A stretch of DNA of 60,686 nt from Deltaproteobacteria bacterium (GTDB taxonomy: Bacteria > Myxococcota_A > Polyangia > Polyangiales > JADJMO01): NCBI GenBank assembly GCA_016182965.1, contig JACPFM010000061.1:1-60686 (forward strand), given 5' to 3'. Of the stretch, positions 43,201 to 51,571 are shown one piece after another. The notes beneath the pieces were generated by a model. That model did no database searches. It saw only the letters and a list, made by a program, of their open reading frames with translations, and was not told the DNA's origin. Position numbers and translations under genes: made by a program. Position 1 is the first letter of the stretch; every line of letters starts with the position of its first letter.

Positions 43201-43731
43201 GACTACGTCACGACGTCCGGCACGCTGACCTTCGCGCCAGGCGAGACCACCAAGACCGTCACCGTCACGATCAACGGCGACACGCTGAACGAGGCGAACG
43301 AGACGTTCTTCGTCAACCTCTCGGGCGCCGCCAACGCGACGATCGCCGACAACCAGGCTGTCGTGACGATCAACAACGACGACGCCGTGCCGTCGCTCTC
43401 GATCAACGACGTGAGCCAGGTCGAAGGCAGTGCGGGGATCTGGACGACGACGAACTTCACGTTCACCGTCACCCTGTCGGCCGCGAGCGGCCGGACGGTC
43501 ACCGTGAACTGGGCGACCGCGAACGGCACCGCCGGCGCGCCGGGCGACTTCGTCTTCGCGAGCGGCACGCTCACCTTCGCGCCGGGTGCCACGACGCAGA
43601 CGCTCACCGTGCAGGTCCGCCAGGACGGCCTCAACGAGAGCAACGAGACCTTCTCCGTGAACCTGAGCGCAGCGACCAACGCCACGATCTCCGACGGAAC
43701 CGGTCAGGGCACGATCGTGAACGACGACTGA
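40285..43731 (+). CDS. Calx-beta repeat lipoprotein
   Basis: 1148 residues. After the signal sequence, lipobox FAIAC, comes an acidic linker with repeated GDETSTEA units (24-bp DNA repeats near 40460-40530). Nine Calx-beta domains of about 110 residues follow, each opening P(T/S)LSI(D/N)DVxVTEGNSGT and ending GTITNDD. Calx-beta domains bind calcium and stack as rods in surface adhesins. No catalytic domain is present, so an adhesion or surface-scaffold role is likely. The start could also be the ATG at 40297; neither has a good ribosome-binding site. A stem-loop, AGCGCC-ATG-GGCGCT, lies upstream at 40207-40221. Confidence 0.85.
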   Translation: MPRLMRHLGASRSVVSLLVLLLSTFAIACGGGEESIPSDDQDTGMEVSGDETAIDAGEAGDETSTEAGDETSTEAGDETSTEAGDETAIDAADAADETSTDAPDGDAPPADGEAGALPTLSIDDVVVTEGNTGTSEATFTVSLSSASTNPVTVAWATSDGTAVAGADYVSGAGTLTFAAGTTSQTVKVTINGDALDENDETFKVTLSSPTEATIAKAEGTGTITDDDAQPTLSIDDVSVSEGNSGTATAKFTVTLSAASGLPVTVAFASADGTATTAGSDYVAASGTLTFPAGTTTQTIDVTVNGDVLNETNETFALNLSSPTNATLSKGVGTGTITNDDTAPTLSIDDVNVTEGNSGTKTATFTVTLSSASGATTTASYATSDGTATAGSDYVAIPTGTLTFAAGETIKSVVVTLNGDTTAEADETFNVTLSSPTNATLAKATGVGTIGNDDGAVIPSLSINDVTVTEGNSGTKTATFTVTLSSAATGTVTVAYATSDGTATAGPTAADYVANTGTLTFAPGETSKTIAVTVNGDTLYEASETFSVTLSAPTGATLGTSKGTGTITNDDTAPTISISDVTSTEGAAGIKAFTFTITLSAAAGLPVTVNFASADGTATAAGSASSGGTDYTSASGTLTFAAGATAQAVSVLVNGDTLNEADETFVVNLSAPVNATIADGQGTGTITNDDPLPSIVINNVGRGEGNSGTSAFVFAVTLSAPSGRAVTVNYATADNGATAGTDYTAASGTITFAPGTTTQSITVLVSGDTTIEPNEQFLVNLSGAVSATIADPQGIGLIFNDDGAPTLSINDVTVTEGNGGTTTATFTVTLSASMPGTVTVNYATSNGTAIAGSDYTAATGTLTFAPGTTSQTVTVTVTGDTLDENNEFFWVNLSGATGGATIADAQGWCQINDDDASPALSIGDVTITEGNSGTTVATATVTLSSVSGRTVFVNYSTGANTAVPTGVLATGGQDYVTTSGTLTFAPGETTKTVTVTINGDTLNEANETFFVNLSGAANATIADNQAVVTINNDDAVPSLSINDVSQVEGSAGIWTTTNFTFTVTLSAASGRTVTVNWATANGTAGAPGDFVFASGTLTFAPGATTQTLTVQVRQDGLNESNETFSVNLSAATNATISDGTGQGTIVNDD

Positions 43732-43874
43732 TCCGCTCGCCTCGTCAGGGCAACGCCGGCGGGCGCCTCGCTCGCCGGCCGATCTCCTGGCTCCGCCGAG
43801 CGCAGCACCGCTACGAAGAGCGCCTCGCCGGCGCACGCGACCGCGCGGCCCGTGGCTTGCGAGTCGCGTCCCTC

Positions 43875-44492
43875 ATGAAGCTCAGCGTCGTCGCCGGGAT
43901 CTCGCTCTTGGTCGCCGCGTGCGGCGGTCAGAAGGTGCGGACGCAGCATCCGATCGTCGCTCTCTCACGTGAGGCTCGCGAGGCGCAGGAAGCGCGCACG
44001 GCGGCCGCGCGGGCGGAGACCACCCAGGAGCTGCTCGCGTCGCTGCAGGGCGCCGAGCTGCGGGTGCGGCTGAACCAGGATCTCGGACCGGGGCTCAGCC
44101 CGCCGGACGATCCGTTCACCGCGAAGCTCGTCGCCCCGATCGTCGACCGCCGCGGGTTCGTGGTCGTGCCCCCGGGCGCGCTCGTGCACGGACGGGTCAT
44201 CCACGTCGACGAGCCGTCTCGTCGCGTGGAGGTCAAATTCGAGCGTTTGGAGACGCGCGACGGCGTCTTCCAGCTGAACGCGACGATCATCGCGGCCACG
44301 CCGTGGGCGCTCACCGTGCGACCGGAGGGCGTGCCGACCTCGACCAGCGCGGTCCTGCAGGGCGTCGCGCCGAGCGCGATCGGCGGCGGTCCCCTGCCGC
44401 CCGAGAGCGAGGCGGAGGAGGACGCGCCCCGCGGCACCGCGATCATCCCCTTCGACGCCGAGCTGCGGCTGAAGGTGCTGAGCGCGCAGTAA
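43875..44492 (+). CDS. Small lipoprotein with VirB10-like beta motif
   Basis: 205 residues. The signal sequence MKLSVVAGISLLVAAC ends in a lipobox. A helical, charged stretch follows. Then DDPFTAKLVAPIVDRRGFVV, PPGALVHGRVI and EVKFERL resemble the strand pattern of TrbI/VirB10-type periplasmic domains, where a protein-embedded barrel sets a limit on beta-strand exits. The similarity is by motif only. Only 3 nt separate its stop from the converging GH35 gene. No other secretion genes lie nearby, so a conjugation role is unlikely. Confidence 0.65.
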   Translation: MKLSVVAGISLLVAACGGQKVRTQHPIVALSREAREAQEARTAAARAETTQELLASLQGAELRVRLNQDLGPGLSPPDDPFTAKLVAPIVDRRGFVVVPPGALVHGRVIHVDEPSRRVEVKFERLETRDGVFQLNATIIAATPWALTVRPEGVPTSTSAVLQGVAPSAIGGGPLPPESEAEEDAPRGTAIIPFDAELRLKVLSAQ

Positions 44493-44495
44493 GCG

Positions 44496-46679
44496 TCACT
44501 CCGGCGCGACGACCTCGCAGAAGCGCACCGAGCTCGCCTCGACGTTCACGCCGTGGGCGAGGTCGTGCGTGGTGCCGTCGAGCAGATCACGGATCTTGCT
44601 CACCCCCGAGACGTGCACCTCGAGGTGCTGCCGTGCGCGCGTCGGGTTGATGAGGAACACCACGCGCGGCGTGCCCGTGGCGTCGCGGTGCACGGTGACC
44701 GCGCACGGCTCGGGCGAGACGGTCTCGCGCGGCAGCTCGCCGTCGCTCCCACCGCGCCCATCGTGTTCGAGGAGGGCGCGCTCGCGCAGCCGGTGGCGGA
44801 TGGCGCCGACGTCGACCGCCTCGTCGCCGACGAGCACCTCGCTTCGGAGCTCGTCGAGCGAAGACCGCAGCGCCTTGCTCGGGAGCGCGCGGAACGAGCC
44901 GTCGCGACGGGGCGGCGACGGCGCGAAGATCAGGCGCGTGCCGGCCGCGGCCGCCGCGCGCAGGGCGTCGAGCAGCGGCGCGTCGAGGCCACAGGACGTC
45001 GGCACGATCACGAGGCGCGCGCCCGCGAGCGCCACGTCGGCGTCGCCGCCGTCGACCAGCGCCCAGGGGACGCCCTCCTGCTCGAGCGCGCGCTGGGCCG
45101 CCGAGAGGATGCGCCCCGCGCGCGTGGGCGGCGCGTCGCCGTGCCCCTCGCCGAAGTCGATGTCGTCCTCGAGGACGGTCTCCTGCATGCCGCCGCCCAT
45201 CACCCGAAACAGCGCCTGCGACACCGGCCCGAACGCGTGCATGACGCGCGCGAGCCTCCGCACCGAGCGCGGCACCACGAGGCGCGCCGGCACGTCGCGC
45301 ACGAGCGAGCCGAAGCCGACCCGATCGCATGCGGCGCCGAGCTTGCGGAAGAAGGCCGCGAACGGGCGCAGCACGCCGTCGCGGTCGACCGGCGAGCCGA
45401 GCCAGCGATCGCGCTCGACCGCCATGTAGATGTTGTAGCCGCGCACGCCGTAGGCCATCGCGCACAGCAGGGTGAAGATCGCGTCGCGCTCCTCGAGCGG
45501 CGGGAAGAACGGCGGCGCGCCGGCCCCCATCTCGGCGGCGAACGCCGGGTGATTCAGCGCGTCGCACGCGACCGCGAGCTCCGTCGTGCGCCGCGCGATC
45601 GCGCGGTGATCGCCGGCCGGGTGGTAGTAGTCGAGCGAGATCAAGTCGAGCCCGCGCTCGCGGCCGCCGCGACGAACCAGGGCGGCGTGGAGCGGCGTGG
45701 CCGACTCGCCCATCGGGAAGTTGTGGAACGTGGGCACGCCGGAGAAGCCCGCCTCGGCGAGCGCGTCGGCCATCGTCGCGAACGACTCGGCGAGCAGCGC
45801 CTCGTGCGACTCCGCCCAGTCGAGGTGCCGCGGGAGATCCTCGGCCGAGCGCACGTCGTAGCGCAGCGGAGGCGAGATCTCTTCGAAGCGCTCGGCGGCG
45901 ATGCCGTACGCGCGCCGCAGCTCGGCGACGGTGCGGTACCGCGCGCGCAGGAACGAGCGGTAATGGGCGATCGCGTCGGGGTGGTAGTCCTGATCGTAGA
46001 TGCCGTCGCGGAAGTAGAGCGCGCCCTCGTTGTCGATCTGTACGAGCACGATCGGCCCGTTGGGCCACACCAGGCCCGCGAGCTCGCGACCGACCACCGA
46101 GAACCAGCGCGCCGTCTCGGCGAGGAAGGTCTTGCTCGCGTACGAGGGGACCGGGAACGCGCGCGGCGGCGCCGGGAGCATCACCGGGTTGAGCCGCGGC
46201 GTGCGCGCCTGGCAGTCGGGGTTCCACACGATGCGTTCGGGGAGCCCGAAGTCGGTGAGCTCCGCGTTGATGTGCGGACCAGGGCGCACGATGGCCTTCA
46301 GCCCGAGGTCGTGCGCCTCGCGCAAGAACGCGGCGACGTCGAGCGCGCCCTCGAACGAGTACCGCGCGGGCTCGCCGTGCTCGCCGCCGTGCTCGTGCAC
46401 CTGCCAGGGCACGTACGTCTCGACGAGGCGCAGCTCCATGGTCACGAGCGACGAGAGGGCCGCGCGCCACGCGCTGCGCTCGAGCCGCCAGTAGTGGCAC
46501 GCGCCCGCCCGCAGCGGGAGGAGCTCGCGCCCGCCGTCGGGGAGCGACAGCGACAGGCCGGCGCGATCGAGCTGGACGCGGGGCGCCGCGGGCGGACGCG
46601 TCTTCGGCGGAGCCTTGGAGGAGCGGGCCGTGCGCTTGCTCACGCGCGCGACGGTGGTCGCGGCGCTCGCGCGCTTCAA
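44496..46679 (-). CDS. Glycoside hydrolase family 35 (beta-galactosidase-like)
   Basis: 727 residues from a TTG with GAGG 8 nt upstream; a GTG at 46643 is the alternative. The GH35 barrel is clear: HYWRLERSAWRAAL, ETYVPWQVHE, VRPGPHINAE, then VLVQIDNEG with the acid/base Glu, and a later FAAEMGAGAPPF with the probable nucleophile Glu. The family removes terminal beta-galactose (sometimes glucosamine). The N-terminus is Lys/Arg-rich and lacks a signal sequence, so the enzyme is probably cytoplasmic. It lies 23 nt after the VWA lipoprotein gene on the same strand. The sugar specificity is undetermined. Confidence 0.82.
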   Translation of the reverse strand: MKRASAATTVARVSKRTARSSKAPPKTRPPAAPRVQLDRAGLSLSLPDGGRELLPLRAGACHYWRLERSAWRAALSSLVTMELRLVETYVPWQVHEHGGEHGEPARYSFEGALDVAAFLREAHDLGLKAIVRPGPHINAELTDFGLPERIVWNPDCQARTPRLNPVMLPAPPRAFPVPSYASKTFLAETARWFSVVGRELAGLVWPNGPIVLVQIDNEGALYFRDGIYDQDYHPDAIAHYRSFLRARYRTVAELRRAYGIAAERFEEISPPLRYDVRSAEDLPRHLDWAESHEALLAESFATMADALAEAGFSGVPTFHNFPMGESATPLHAALVRRGGRERGLDLISLDYYHPAGDHRAIARRTTELAVACDALNHPAFAAEMGAGAPPFFPPLEERDAIFTLLCAMAYGVRGYNIYMAVERDRWLGSPVDRDGVLRPFAAFFRKLGAACDRVGFGSLVRDVPARLVVPRSVRRLARVMHAFGPVSQALFRVMGGGMQETVLEDDIDFGEGHGDAPPTRAGRILSAAQRALEQEGVPWALVDGGDADVALAGARLVIVPTSCGLDAPLLDALRAAAAAGTRLIFAPSPPRRDGSFRALPSKALRSSLDELRSEVLVGDEAVDVGAIRHRLRERALLEHDGRGGSDGELPRETVSPEPCAVTVHRDATGTPRVVFLINPTRARQHLEVHVSGVSKIRDLLDGTTHDLAHGVNVEASSVRFCEVVAPE

Positions 46680-46702
46680 GGCCCGGACCTCACCCGTCGG
46701 GA

Positions 46703-48367
46703 TTACGGAGTGGGCGGCACGACGAAGACGAGCGTGCGCTTGTCGAGCGCCACCTGTCCGGGGTCGCCTTTCACCTCGAGGGTGGCGGTGAGGATCTGCG
46801 GCACCGCCTTGGCGGGGAAGAGGGTGTTCTTCGCCACGGTCACCTCGAAGCAGACCGGCTTGTCGAGCGCGAGCGCCACGAACGTCTCGGGCGTGCCGTC
46901 GCCGTCGCCGTCTTTGACGTCGTGCGCCGTGCAGCCGTTCGCCGCGTCGCCCGCGGCGAGCGGTCGCACCGACGTGACGAGCGCGCTGCCGTCGACGCCG
47001 GACGTGCCGGCGGTGACCTTGGCCGAGACGTCGAAGATGCTCCCGAGCGACAGCCCGAGGATCGCGTTGATGAGCGAGCCGGAGACGCCCGACCCGCCCG
47101 AGTGGAGGAAGTTCAGGCGACAGCGGCCGTCGGGCGCCTCGGCCGCGCGTGGGGCGCCGGACGTGCCGGTGCAGCACTGGCCGGCCGGGCACCCGCTGAA
47201 CACGGAGGGAGGCACGTTGCTGCCCGTCCGGTCCGAGAGCCAGTTCGGCTGCGCCTCCTGGCCGCTCTGCGTGATGCTGACGAAGCGCGCGTTGAGGACG
47301 TTGAACGCGGTGGCCAGCTGCTCCATCGTCGGCGCGCCGAAGACGCGGTCGGGGTCGTACGGCTGGTGCGTCGACTCGTGCCAGTCGATGTCGTTGACGA
47401 GCACGACGACCGGGAGCGCACCGGGGCGGAAGCCGATCGCGCCCATGCGACCGGCGGGCGGCTCGCGCTTGGGGACGATGCCGCCGCCGGCCCACTTCAG
47501 CTCCGCGCCGGTGAGCGCGTGGTACATCGCCGGGACCTGCGACTCGGGTCCGTCGGCGCCGCCGTCGGCCTTCAGCGCGCTGAGCGCGGTGCGTACGCTC
47601 GCGACGTCGGTGGTGATCTCTTTGTGGATCTTCACCGGGAAGTCGGTGCTGCCTCCGTACGAGCCGACCGGGTAGTCCTTGTGCTCGACGAGGCCGACGG
47701 CGAGATCGGGGATGCGCCGCTGCAGATCCGGGAAGATCTTCGTCTGCAGGCTGGTGACCAGATCGTCGATCGAGCCGCCCATCGATCCGGTGGTGTCCAT
47801 CACGATGGCGATGTCGGCCTTGCTCACGCCGCCGCCGGTCTTCGGCAGCATGCGCGTCGGCTCCGGGTCGGCGCTGGGCGGCGCGAGGGCGGCGACGTCG
47901 CGATGACTGCCGCTGCGCTCGAGCTGCAGGATCGCCAGGTGGGCGAAGCCGACCTTGTCGCCGACCCTGGCGCCGACCACCGTGACGACGCCGATGCCGT
48001 CGCTGGCGCTCAACGTCGGGTAGAAGGTCTGGAAGCCGAAGCGCCCGTAGCGCGGCGCGCGCACGGCGAGGCGCGCGTCCTTGGTGACGTTGGCGCCCGT
48101 CGCCGCGTCGAACACCTCGTAGGCCAGCGGCTCGCCGGCCTTGGCCACGGTGTCGTAGTACGCGATGCCCATCTTCGGCTGCAGGCGCAGCGCGCCCGCC
48201 GGCAGCGGCGCGCCCTCGGCCGGCCAGTCGAACGTGACCGTCGTCAGGGGAGGGTTCGGGTCGACGAAGCTCCGCTCCTCGTCCCCCCCGCACGCGCCGC
48301 CGCCCGTGCTCACCAACGCGAGCACCGTCACCCCAAAGACACTGCGCCACCGACTGCCGTGCGCCAT
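46703..48367 (-). CDS. VWA-domain lipoprotein
   Basis: 554 residues; GGAGGG lies just before the ATG. A signal sequence ends near GGGAC. An N-terminal beta domain is followed by a von Willebrand factor A domain (about 180-380), with the metal-site motif DTTGSM (variant of DxSxS) and VVVLVNDIDWHES. A Cys-containing insert (SGCPAGQCC, GRC) and a C-terminal strand-rich region complete it. VWA domains hold divalent metal and bind protein ligands, so an adhesive or regulatory surface role is likely. Its neighbours on the same strand are a small lipoprotein and GH35. Function unknown. Confidence 0.82.
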   Translation of the reverse strand: MAHGSRWRSVFGVTVLALVSTGGGACGGDEERSFVDPNPPLTTVTFDWPAEGAPLPAGALRLQPKMGIAYYDTVAKAGEPLAYEVFDAATGANVTKDARLAVRAPRYGRFGFQTFYPTLSASDGIGVVTVVGARVGDKVGFAHLAILQLERSGSHRDVAALAPPSADPEPTRMLPKTGGGVSKADIAIVMDTTGSMGGSIDDLVTSLQTKIFPDLQRRIPDLAVGLVEHKDYPVGSYGGSTDFPVKIHKEITTDVASVRTALSALKADGGADGPESQVPAMYHALTGAELKWAGGGIVPKREPPAGRMGAIGFRPGALPVVVLVNDIDWHESTHQPYDPDRVFGAPTMEQLATAFNVLNARFVSITQSGQEAQPNWLSDRTGSNVPPSVFSGCPAGQCCTGTSGAPRAAEAPDGRCRLNFLHSGGSGVSGSLINAILGLSLGSIFDVSAKVTAGTSGVDGSALVTSVRPLAAGDAANGCTAHDVKDGDGDGTPETFVALALDKPVCFEVTVAKNTLFPAKAVPQILTATLEVKGDPGQVALDKRTLVFVVPPTP

Positions 48368-48439
48368 CTTCGCCCTCCGTCGCTCAGCGAAACTGTACGT
48401 GGGGTGGGCGGTCGCGGCCAGTTCGCGCCGGGGGGCCGC

Positions 48440-48712
48440 TCAGCCGCCGCCTTCGGCCGCGTCTTCCGCCGGGACTTCCGGGGCGTCAGCGGCGTCTTCG
48501 GCGTCTGCCGGGCTCGCGTCGGTTCCGGTCTCGGCCTTCGCTCCGGTGTCGGCCGCCCCTGAGTCCGGTTTCGCCGCGGCGTCGCCTCCTCCGCCGCCGT
48601 CGACGGGCGGCGGGATGGGATCGATCGCCGGCGCGCGCTCGTCGCCCGAGCACGCGATCGCCAGGACGGCGAGGACGGCGAGGACGGCGAGCCGCAGAGG
48701 ACGGGTGCTCAT
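48440..48712 (-). CDS. Small acidic lipoprotein, function unknown
   Basis: 90 residues. The signal sequence ends in LAIAC, a clear lipobox. The rest is Gly/Pro/Ala/Asp/Glu-rich with DAADAPEVPAEDAAE and looks disordered; there is no folded domain. The signal region is encoded by near-identical 9-bp steps (AGGACGGCG), so part of the coding region may have grown by slippage. It sits between the DUF374 and VWA genes on the same strand. It could be a remnant linker of a larger surface protein. Confidence 0.6.
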   Translation of the reverse strand: MSTRPLRLAVLAVLAVLAIACSGDERAPAIDPIPPPVDGGGGGDAAAKPDSGAADTGAKAETGTDASPADAEDAADAPEVPAEDAAEGGG

Positions 48713-48746
48713 GGTGCGGCCACGATGACAGGCAGCCGCCGGACGA

Positions 48747-49397
48747 TCAAGAAATCGCAGTGGGGACGCGGCTCGCCGGTCGCTCGGCGAGGGCCCGGGC
48801 GGCGAGCGAGTTGGCGTCGTCGATCGCCGCGGCCAGGTCGGAGGCGGACGTGTCGGCGGGGAGCGCCGGCCCGACGACCACGACCGCGCGCGCGAAGGGC
48901 CAGGGCAGCGCCATGCGGTCCCACGCGCGGGTCAGCACCTTCGTCGGCGCGGCCGCCGAGCCGATCGGGACGAGCCTGCCCTTTGCGTGCCGCGCGCAGG
49001 CCTGCGCGCCCGGCTGCACGCTGAAGATCGGGCCGCGCGGCCCGTCGACCGCGAACGCAGCGTCGAGCGCGAGCTCGCGGATCGCGTGGACCATGGCGAC
49101 GAGCCCGCGCGCGCCGCCGCGCGACGACGAGCCCCGCACGACCTGCATGCCCGCGCGGTGCATGACGCGCGACTGCAGCGCGCCGTCGTTCGACCACGAG
49201 ACCATCACCGCCGTGCGCCGGCGCCGCCGCCACGCGAGCAGCGGGACCTGCGAGCCGTGCCAGAAGGCGAGGATCCACGGCGCGTCGAGCGTGCGATCGG
49301 CGTCGGCGACGCGATCGATCACGCGAACGCGCAGGGTGCGGACCCAGATCCACACCACCACCCCGAGCAGCCACCCGACCAACGTGCGCACCGTCAC
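48747..49397 (-). CDS. DUF374 lysophospholipid acyltransferase-like protein
   Basis: 216 residues from GTG, with GAGAGAGG upstream. One N-terminal membrane helix is followed by FWHGSQVPLLAW (the acyltransferase HxxxxD-like block), VMVSWSNDGALQSRVMHRAG, VDGPRGPIFSVQPG and KGRLVPIGSAA, the blocks of DUF374. These proteins are relatives of the PlsC/LpxL acyltransferases that acylate lipids at the inner membrane. The substrate is unknown. It diverges from homoserine dehydrogenase across 98 bp and is first in the minus-strand run ending with the GH35 gene. Confidence 0.83.
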   Translation of the reverse strand: MTVRTLVGWLLGVVVWIWVRTLRVRVIDRVADADRTLDAPWILAFWHGSQVPLLAWRRRRRTAVMVSWSNDGALQSRVMHRAGMQVVRGSSSRGGARGLVAMVHAIRELALDAAFAVDGPRGPIFSVQPGAQACARHAKGRLVPIGSAAAPTKVLTRAWDRMALPWPFARAVVVVGPALPADTSASDLAAAIDDANSLAARALAERPASRVPTAIS

Positions 49398-49495
49398 GCC
49401 CTCGAACCTCTCTCGCAGCTCTGCTCGTAGCGCGGCGGGCGCCGGGCGTCCTGCCCTCTTGCCGCGCCCGCGCCGATTGCGTCCTCTAGCGCACC

Positions 49496-50815
49496 ATGTC
49501 CAACGTCATCCGCTTCGCGCTCCTCGGCTGTGGCACCGTCGGCTCGGGTGTGGTCGAGCTCACCACGCGGAACGCCGCCTATCTCGCCACGCGCGTGGGC
49601 GCGCCGCTCGAGCTCGCGCGCGTCGCCGTCCGCGATGCGAGCAAGGCGCGGGCGGCGAAGATCGATCCGGCGCTGCTGACGACCGACGTGGCGCGCGTCC
49701 TCGAGGACTCGTCGATCGACATCGTGGTCGAGGTCGTCGGCGGCGAGGAGCCCGCGGGCAGCTGGATCGGAGCGGCCCTCCGCCGCGGAAAGAGCGTGGT
49801 GACGGCCAACAAATCGCTGCTCGCCGCGCGCGGGCCGCAGCTGCTGTCGATCGCCTCCGAGCACCGCGCCGACCTCGCGTTCGAGGCCTCGGTCGGCGGC
49901 GCGGTGCCGATCATCCGCACCCTCCGCGACCACCTCGTGGCCGATTGGGTCCGCTCCCTCCGCGGCATCGTCAACGGGACGTGCAACTACATCCTCACGC
50001 GCATGCGCGACGAGTCGGCGTCGTTCGAGTCGGTCCTCGCCGCCGCCCAGGAGCTCGGGTACGCGGAGGCCGAGCCCTCTCTCGACGTCGACGGACACGA
50101 CGCTGCCCACAAGCTCTGCGTGCTCGCGCTGCTCGCGTTCGGCGCGTCGGTTCGACCCGAGGACGTGCCGACCGAGGGCATCCGCGCGATCGAGCCGGTC
50201 GATCACCGGTTCGCTGCGCGGTTCGGCTACGGCATCAAGCACCTCGCCGTCGGGCGCGAGACCGCCGGGCGCGAGCTCGACCTCCGCGTGCACCCCGCGC
50301 TGGTCCCCTTGCGCATGCCGCTCGCGTCGGTCGACGGCGTGCTCAACGCCATCGCCCTCGAGGCCGACGGCGCCGGATCGCAGGTGCTGGTCGGCCGCGG
50401 CGCGGGATCGCTGCCGACCGCGGTGAGCGTGGTGGCCGATCTGATCGACTGCGCGCGCAACCGTCGCGCGGGCGTGTCCGGGCTGCAGACGATCGGCCTC
50501 GACGTCACCCGGCGCCCGATCGCCGCGCCGCAGAGCCAGGAGGCGCTCTGGTACCTGCGCATGCGCGTGGCCGATCGCCCGGGCGTCCTCGCGCAGATCG
50601 CCGGCGCGCTCGGCGCCCACGAGGTCTCCATCGAGCAGATGGTCCAGGAGGGCGGCGGCCGCCGGGCCTCCGATCGGCAGGGGACCGACGACACCCGCGT
50701 CATCGTCATGCTCACCCACGAAGCCGTCGAGGCGAACGTCCGCGCCGCGCTCCTCAGCATCGACGCGATGTCGTTCGTGCACGGCCGCTCGCTCGCCCTG
50801 CGGGTCGAGGGCTGA
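49496..50815 (+). CDS. hom: Homoserine dehydrogenase
   Basis: 439 residues. The NAD(P)-binding motif LLGCGTVGSGV is at the N-terminus. VVTANKSLLA, the active-site block FEASVGGAVPIIRTLRD and the family signature VNGTCNYILTRM then AEAEPSLDVDGHDAAHK are all present. A C-terminal ACT domain (about 355-439, beginning WYLRMRVADRPGVLAQIAGA) gives feedback control by threonine. It reduces aspartate semialdehyde to homoserine for threonine, methionine and isoleucine synthesis. No other genes of the pathway are adjacent. It converges with the sigma-factor gene across 30 bp, with no visible terminator. Confidence 0.96.
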   Translation: MSNVIRFALLGCGTVGSGVVELTTRNAAYLATRVGAPLELARVAVRDASKARAAKIDPALLTTDVARVLEDSSIDIVVEVVGGEEPAGSWIGAALRRGKSVVTANKSLLAARGPQLLSIASEHRADLAFEASVGGAVPIIRTLRDHLVADWVRSLRGIVNGTCNYILTRMRDESASFESVLAAAQELGYAEAEPSLDVDGHDAAHKLCVLALLAFGASVRPEDVPTEGIRAIEPVDHRFAARFGYGIKHLAVGRETAGRELDLRVHPALVPLRMPLASVDGVLNAIALEADGAGSQVLVGRGAGSLPTAVSVVADLIDCARNRRAGVSGLQTIGLDVTRRPIAAPQSQEALWYLRMRVADRPGVLAQIAGALGAHEVSIEQMVQEGGGRRASDRQGTDDTRVIVMLTHEAVEANVRAALLSIDAMSFVHGRSLALRVEG

Positions 50816-50845
50816 AACCGAAGACCGGTCGGAGTCCTCTCCGGC

Positions 50846-51556
50846 TCACTTCCTGTCGAAGAAGTCCGCGCGCCGGTGGGCGAGGAGCTTCCGGATCTTC
50901 TCGAGCGCGTCGAACATGCGTTTGCGCGCCGCCTGCTCGGTGATCTCGAACGTGTCGGCGATTTCCTTGTAGGAGAGCTCTTCGCGGAAGCGGAGGGTGA
51001 GCAGCGCGCGCGTCTCGTCGCCGAGGGCGGCCAGCACCTGATCGAGCGTCTCGAGATCCTCGGCGCGCTGCAGGCCGGTGACCGGGCCGATCGCGTCGGC
51101 GATCCAGCGCGAGTCGCTGACTTGCGACAGCGGCATGCCCTGTCGCGCGGCCGCCGCGTCGAGCGCCTTGTGGCGCGCGATCCCGAACAGCCACGTGCGG
51201 AACGTGCTCTGCCCGGAGAAGTCGGCGGCGCGCTCGGCGGCGACCGCGAACGCCGTCTGCGCGACGTCTTCGGCGGTGACCTCGTCGTGGACGAACGCGA
51301 GGCAGAAGCGGATCAGGGCGCCGCGGTAGTGCGTGGTCGCGAGGGTGAGCGCGGCGCGGACGTCGCCGAGGGTGAGCGCCTCGCGGATCGCCGTCTCGAT
51401 CGGCGCAGGCGGCGGGAAGGTCTGCACGGCGTCGGCCGGCGGCGCCGCCGCGGAGACGGGCGGAGACGGGCGGACCTCGGACTCGACCGCGGAGTCGGCC
51501 GAAGAGACCTGCGGCTCCGACCGGGGAGGCGCGTGGGAGGAGGGATCGCCCGCCAT
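50846..51556 (-). CDS. ECF-type sigma-70 family factor
   Basis: 236 residues. Region 2 (about 80-150) reads AEDVAQTAFAVAAERAADF then STFRTWLFGIARHKALD; region 4 (about 170-225) reads LRFREELSYKEIADTFEITEQAARKRMFDALEKI. There is no region 1.1 or 3, so it is an ECF sigma factor. An N-terminal extension of about 55 residues, rich in Pro/Ala/Ser, is unusual. It lies 15 nt after a membrane-protein gene on the same strand, with a site-2 protease gene diverging beyond. That arrangement suggests control by a membrane protein. Confidence 0.9.
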   Translation of the reverse strand: MAGDPSSHAPPRSEPQVSSADSAVESEVRPSPPVSAAAPPADAVQTFPPPAPIETAIREALTLGDVRAALTLATTHYRGALIRFCLAFVHDEVTAEDVAQTAFAVAAERAADFSGQSTFRTWLFGIARHKALDAAAARQGMPLSQVSDSRWIADAIGPVTGLQRAEDLETLDQVLAALGDETRALLTLRFREELSYKEIADTFEITEQAARKRMFDALEKIRKLLAHRRADFFDRK

Positions 51557-51571
51557 GAGCCGTCGAGCTTA

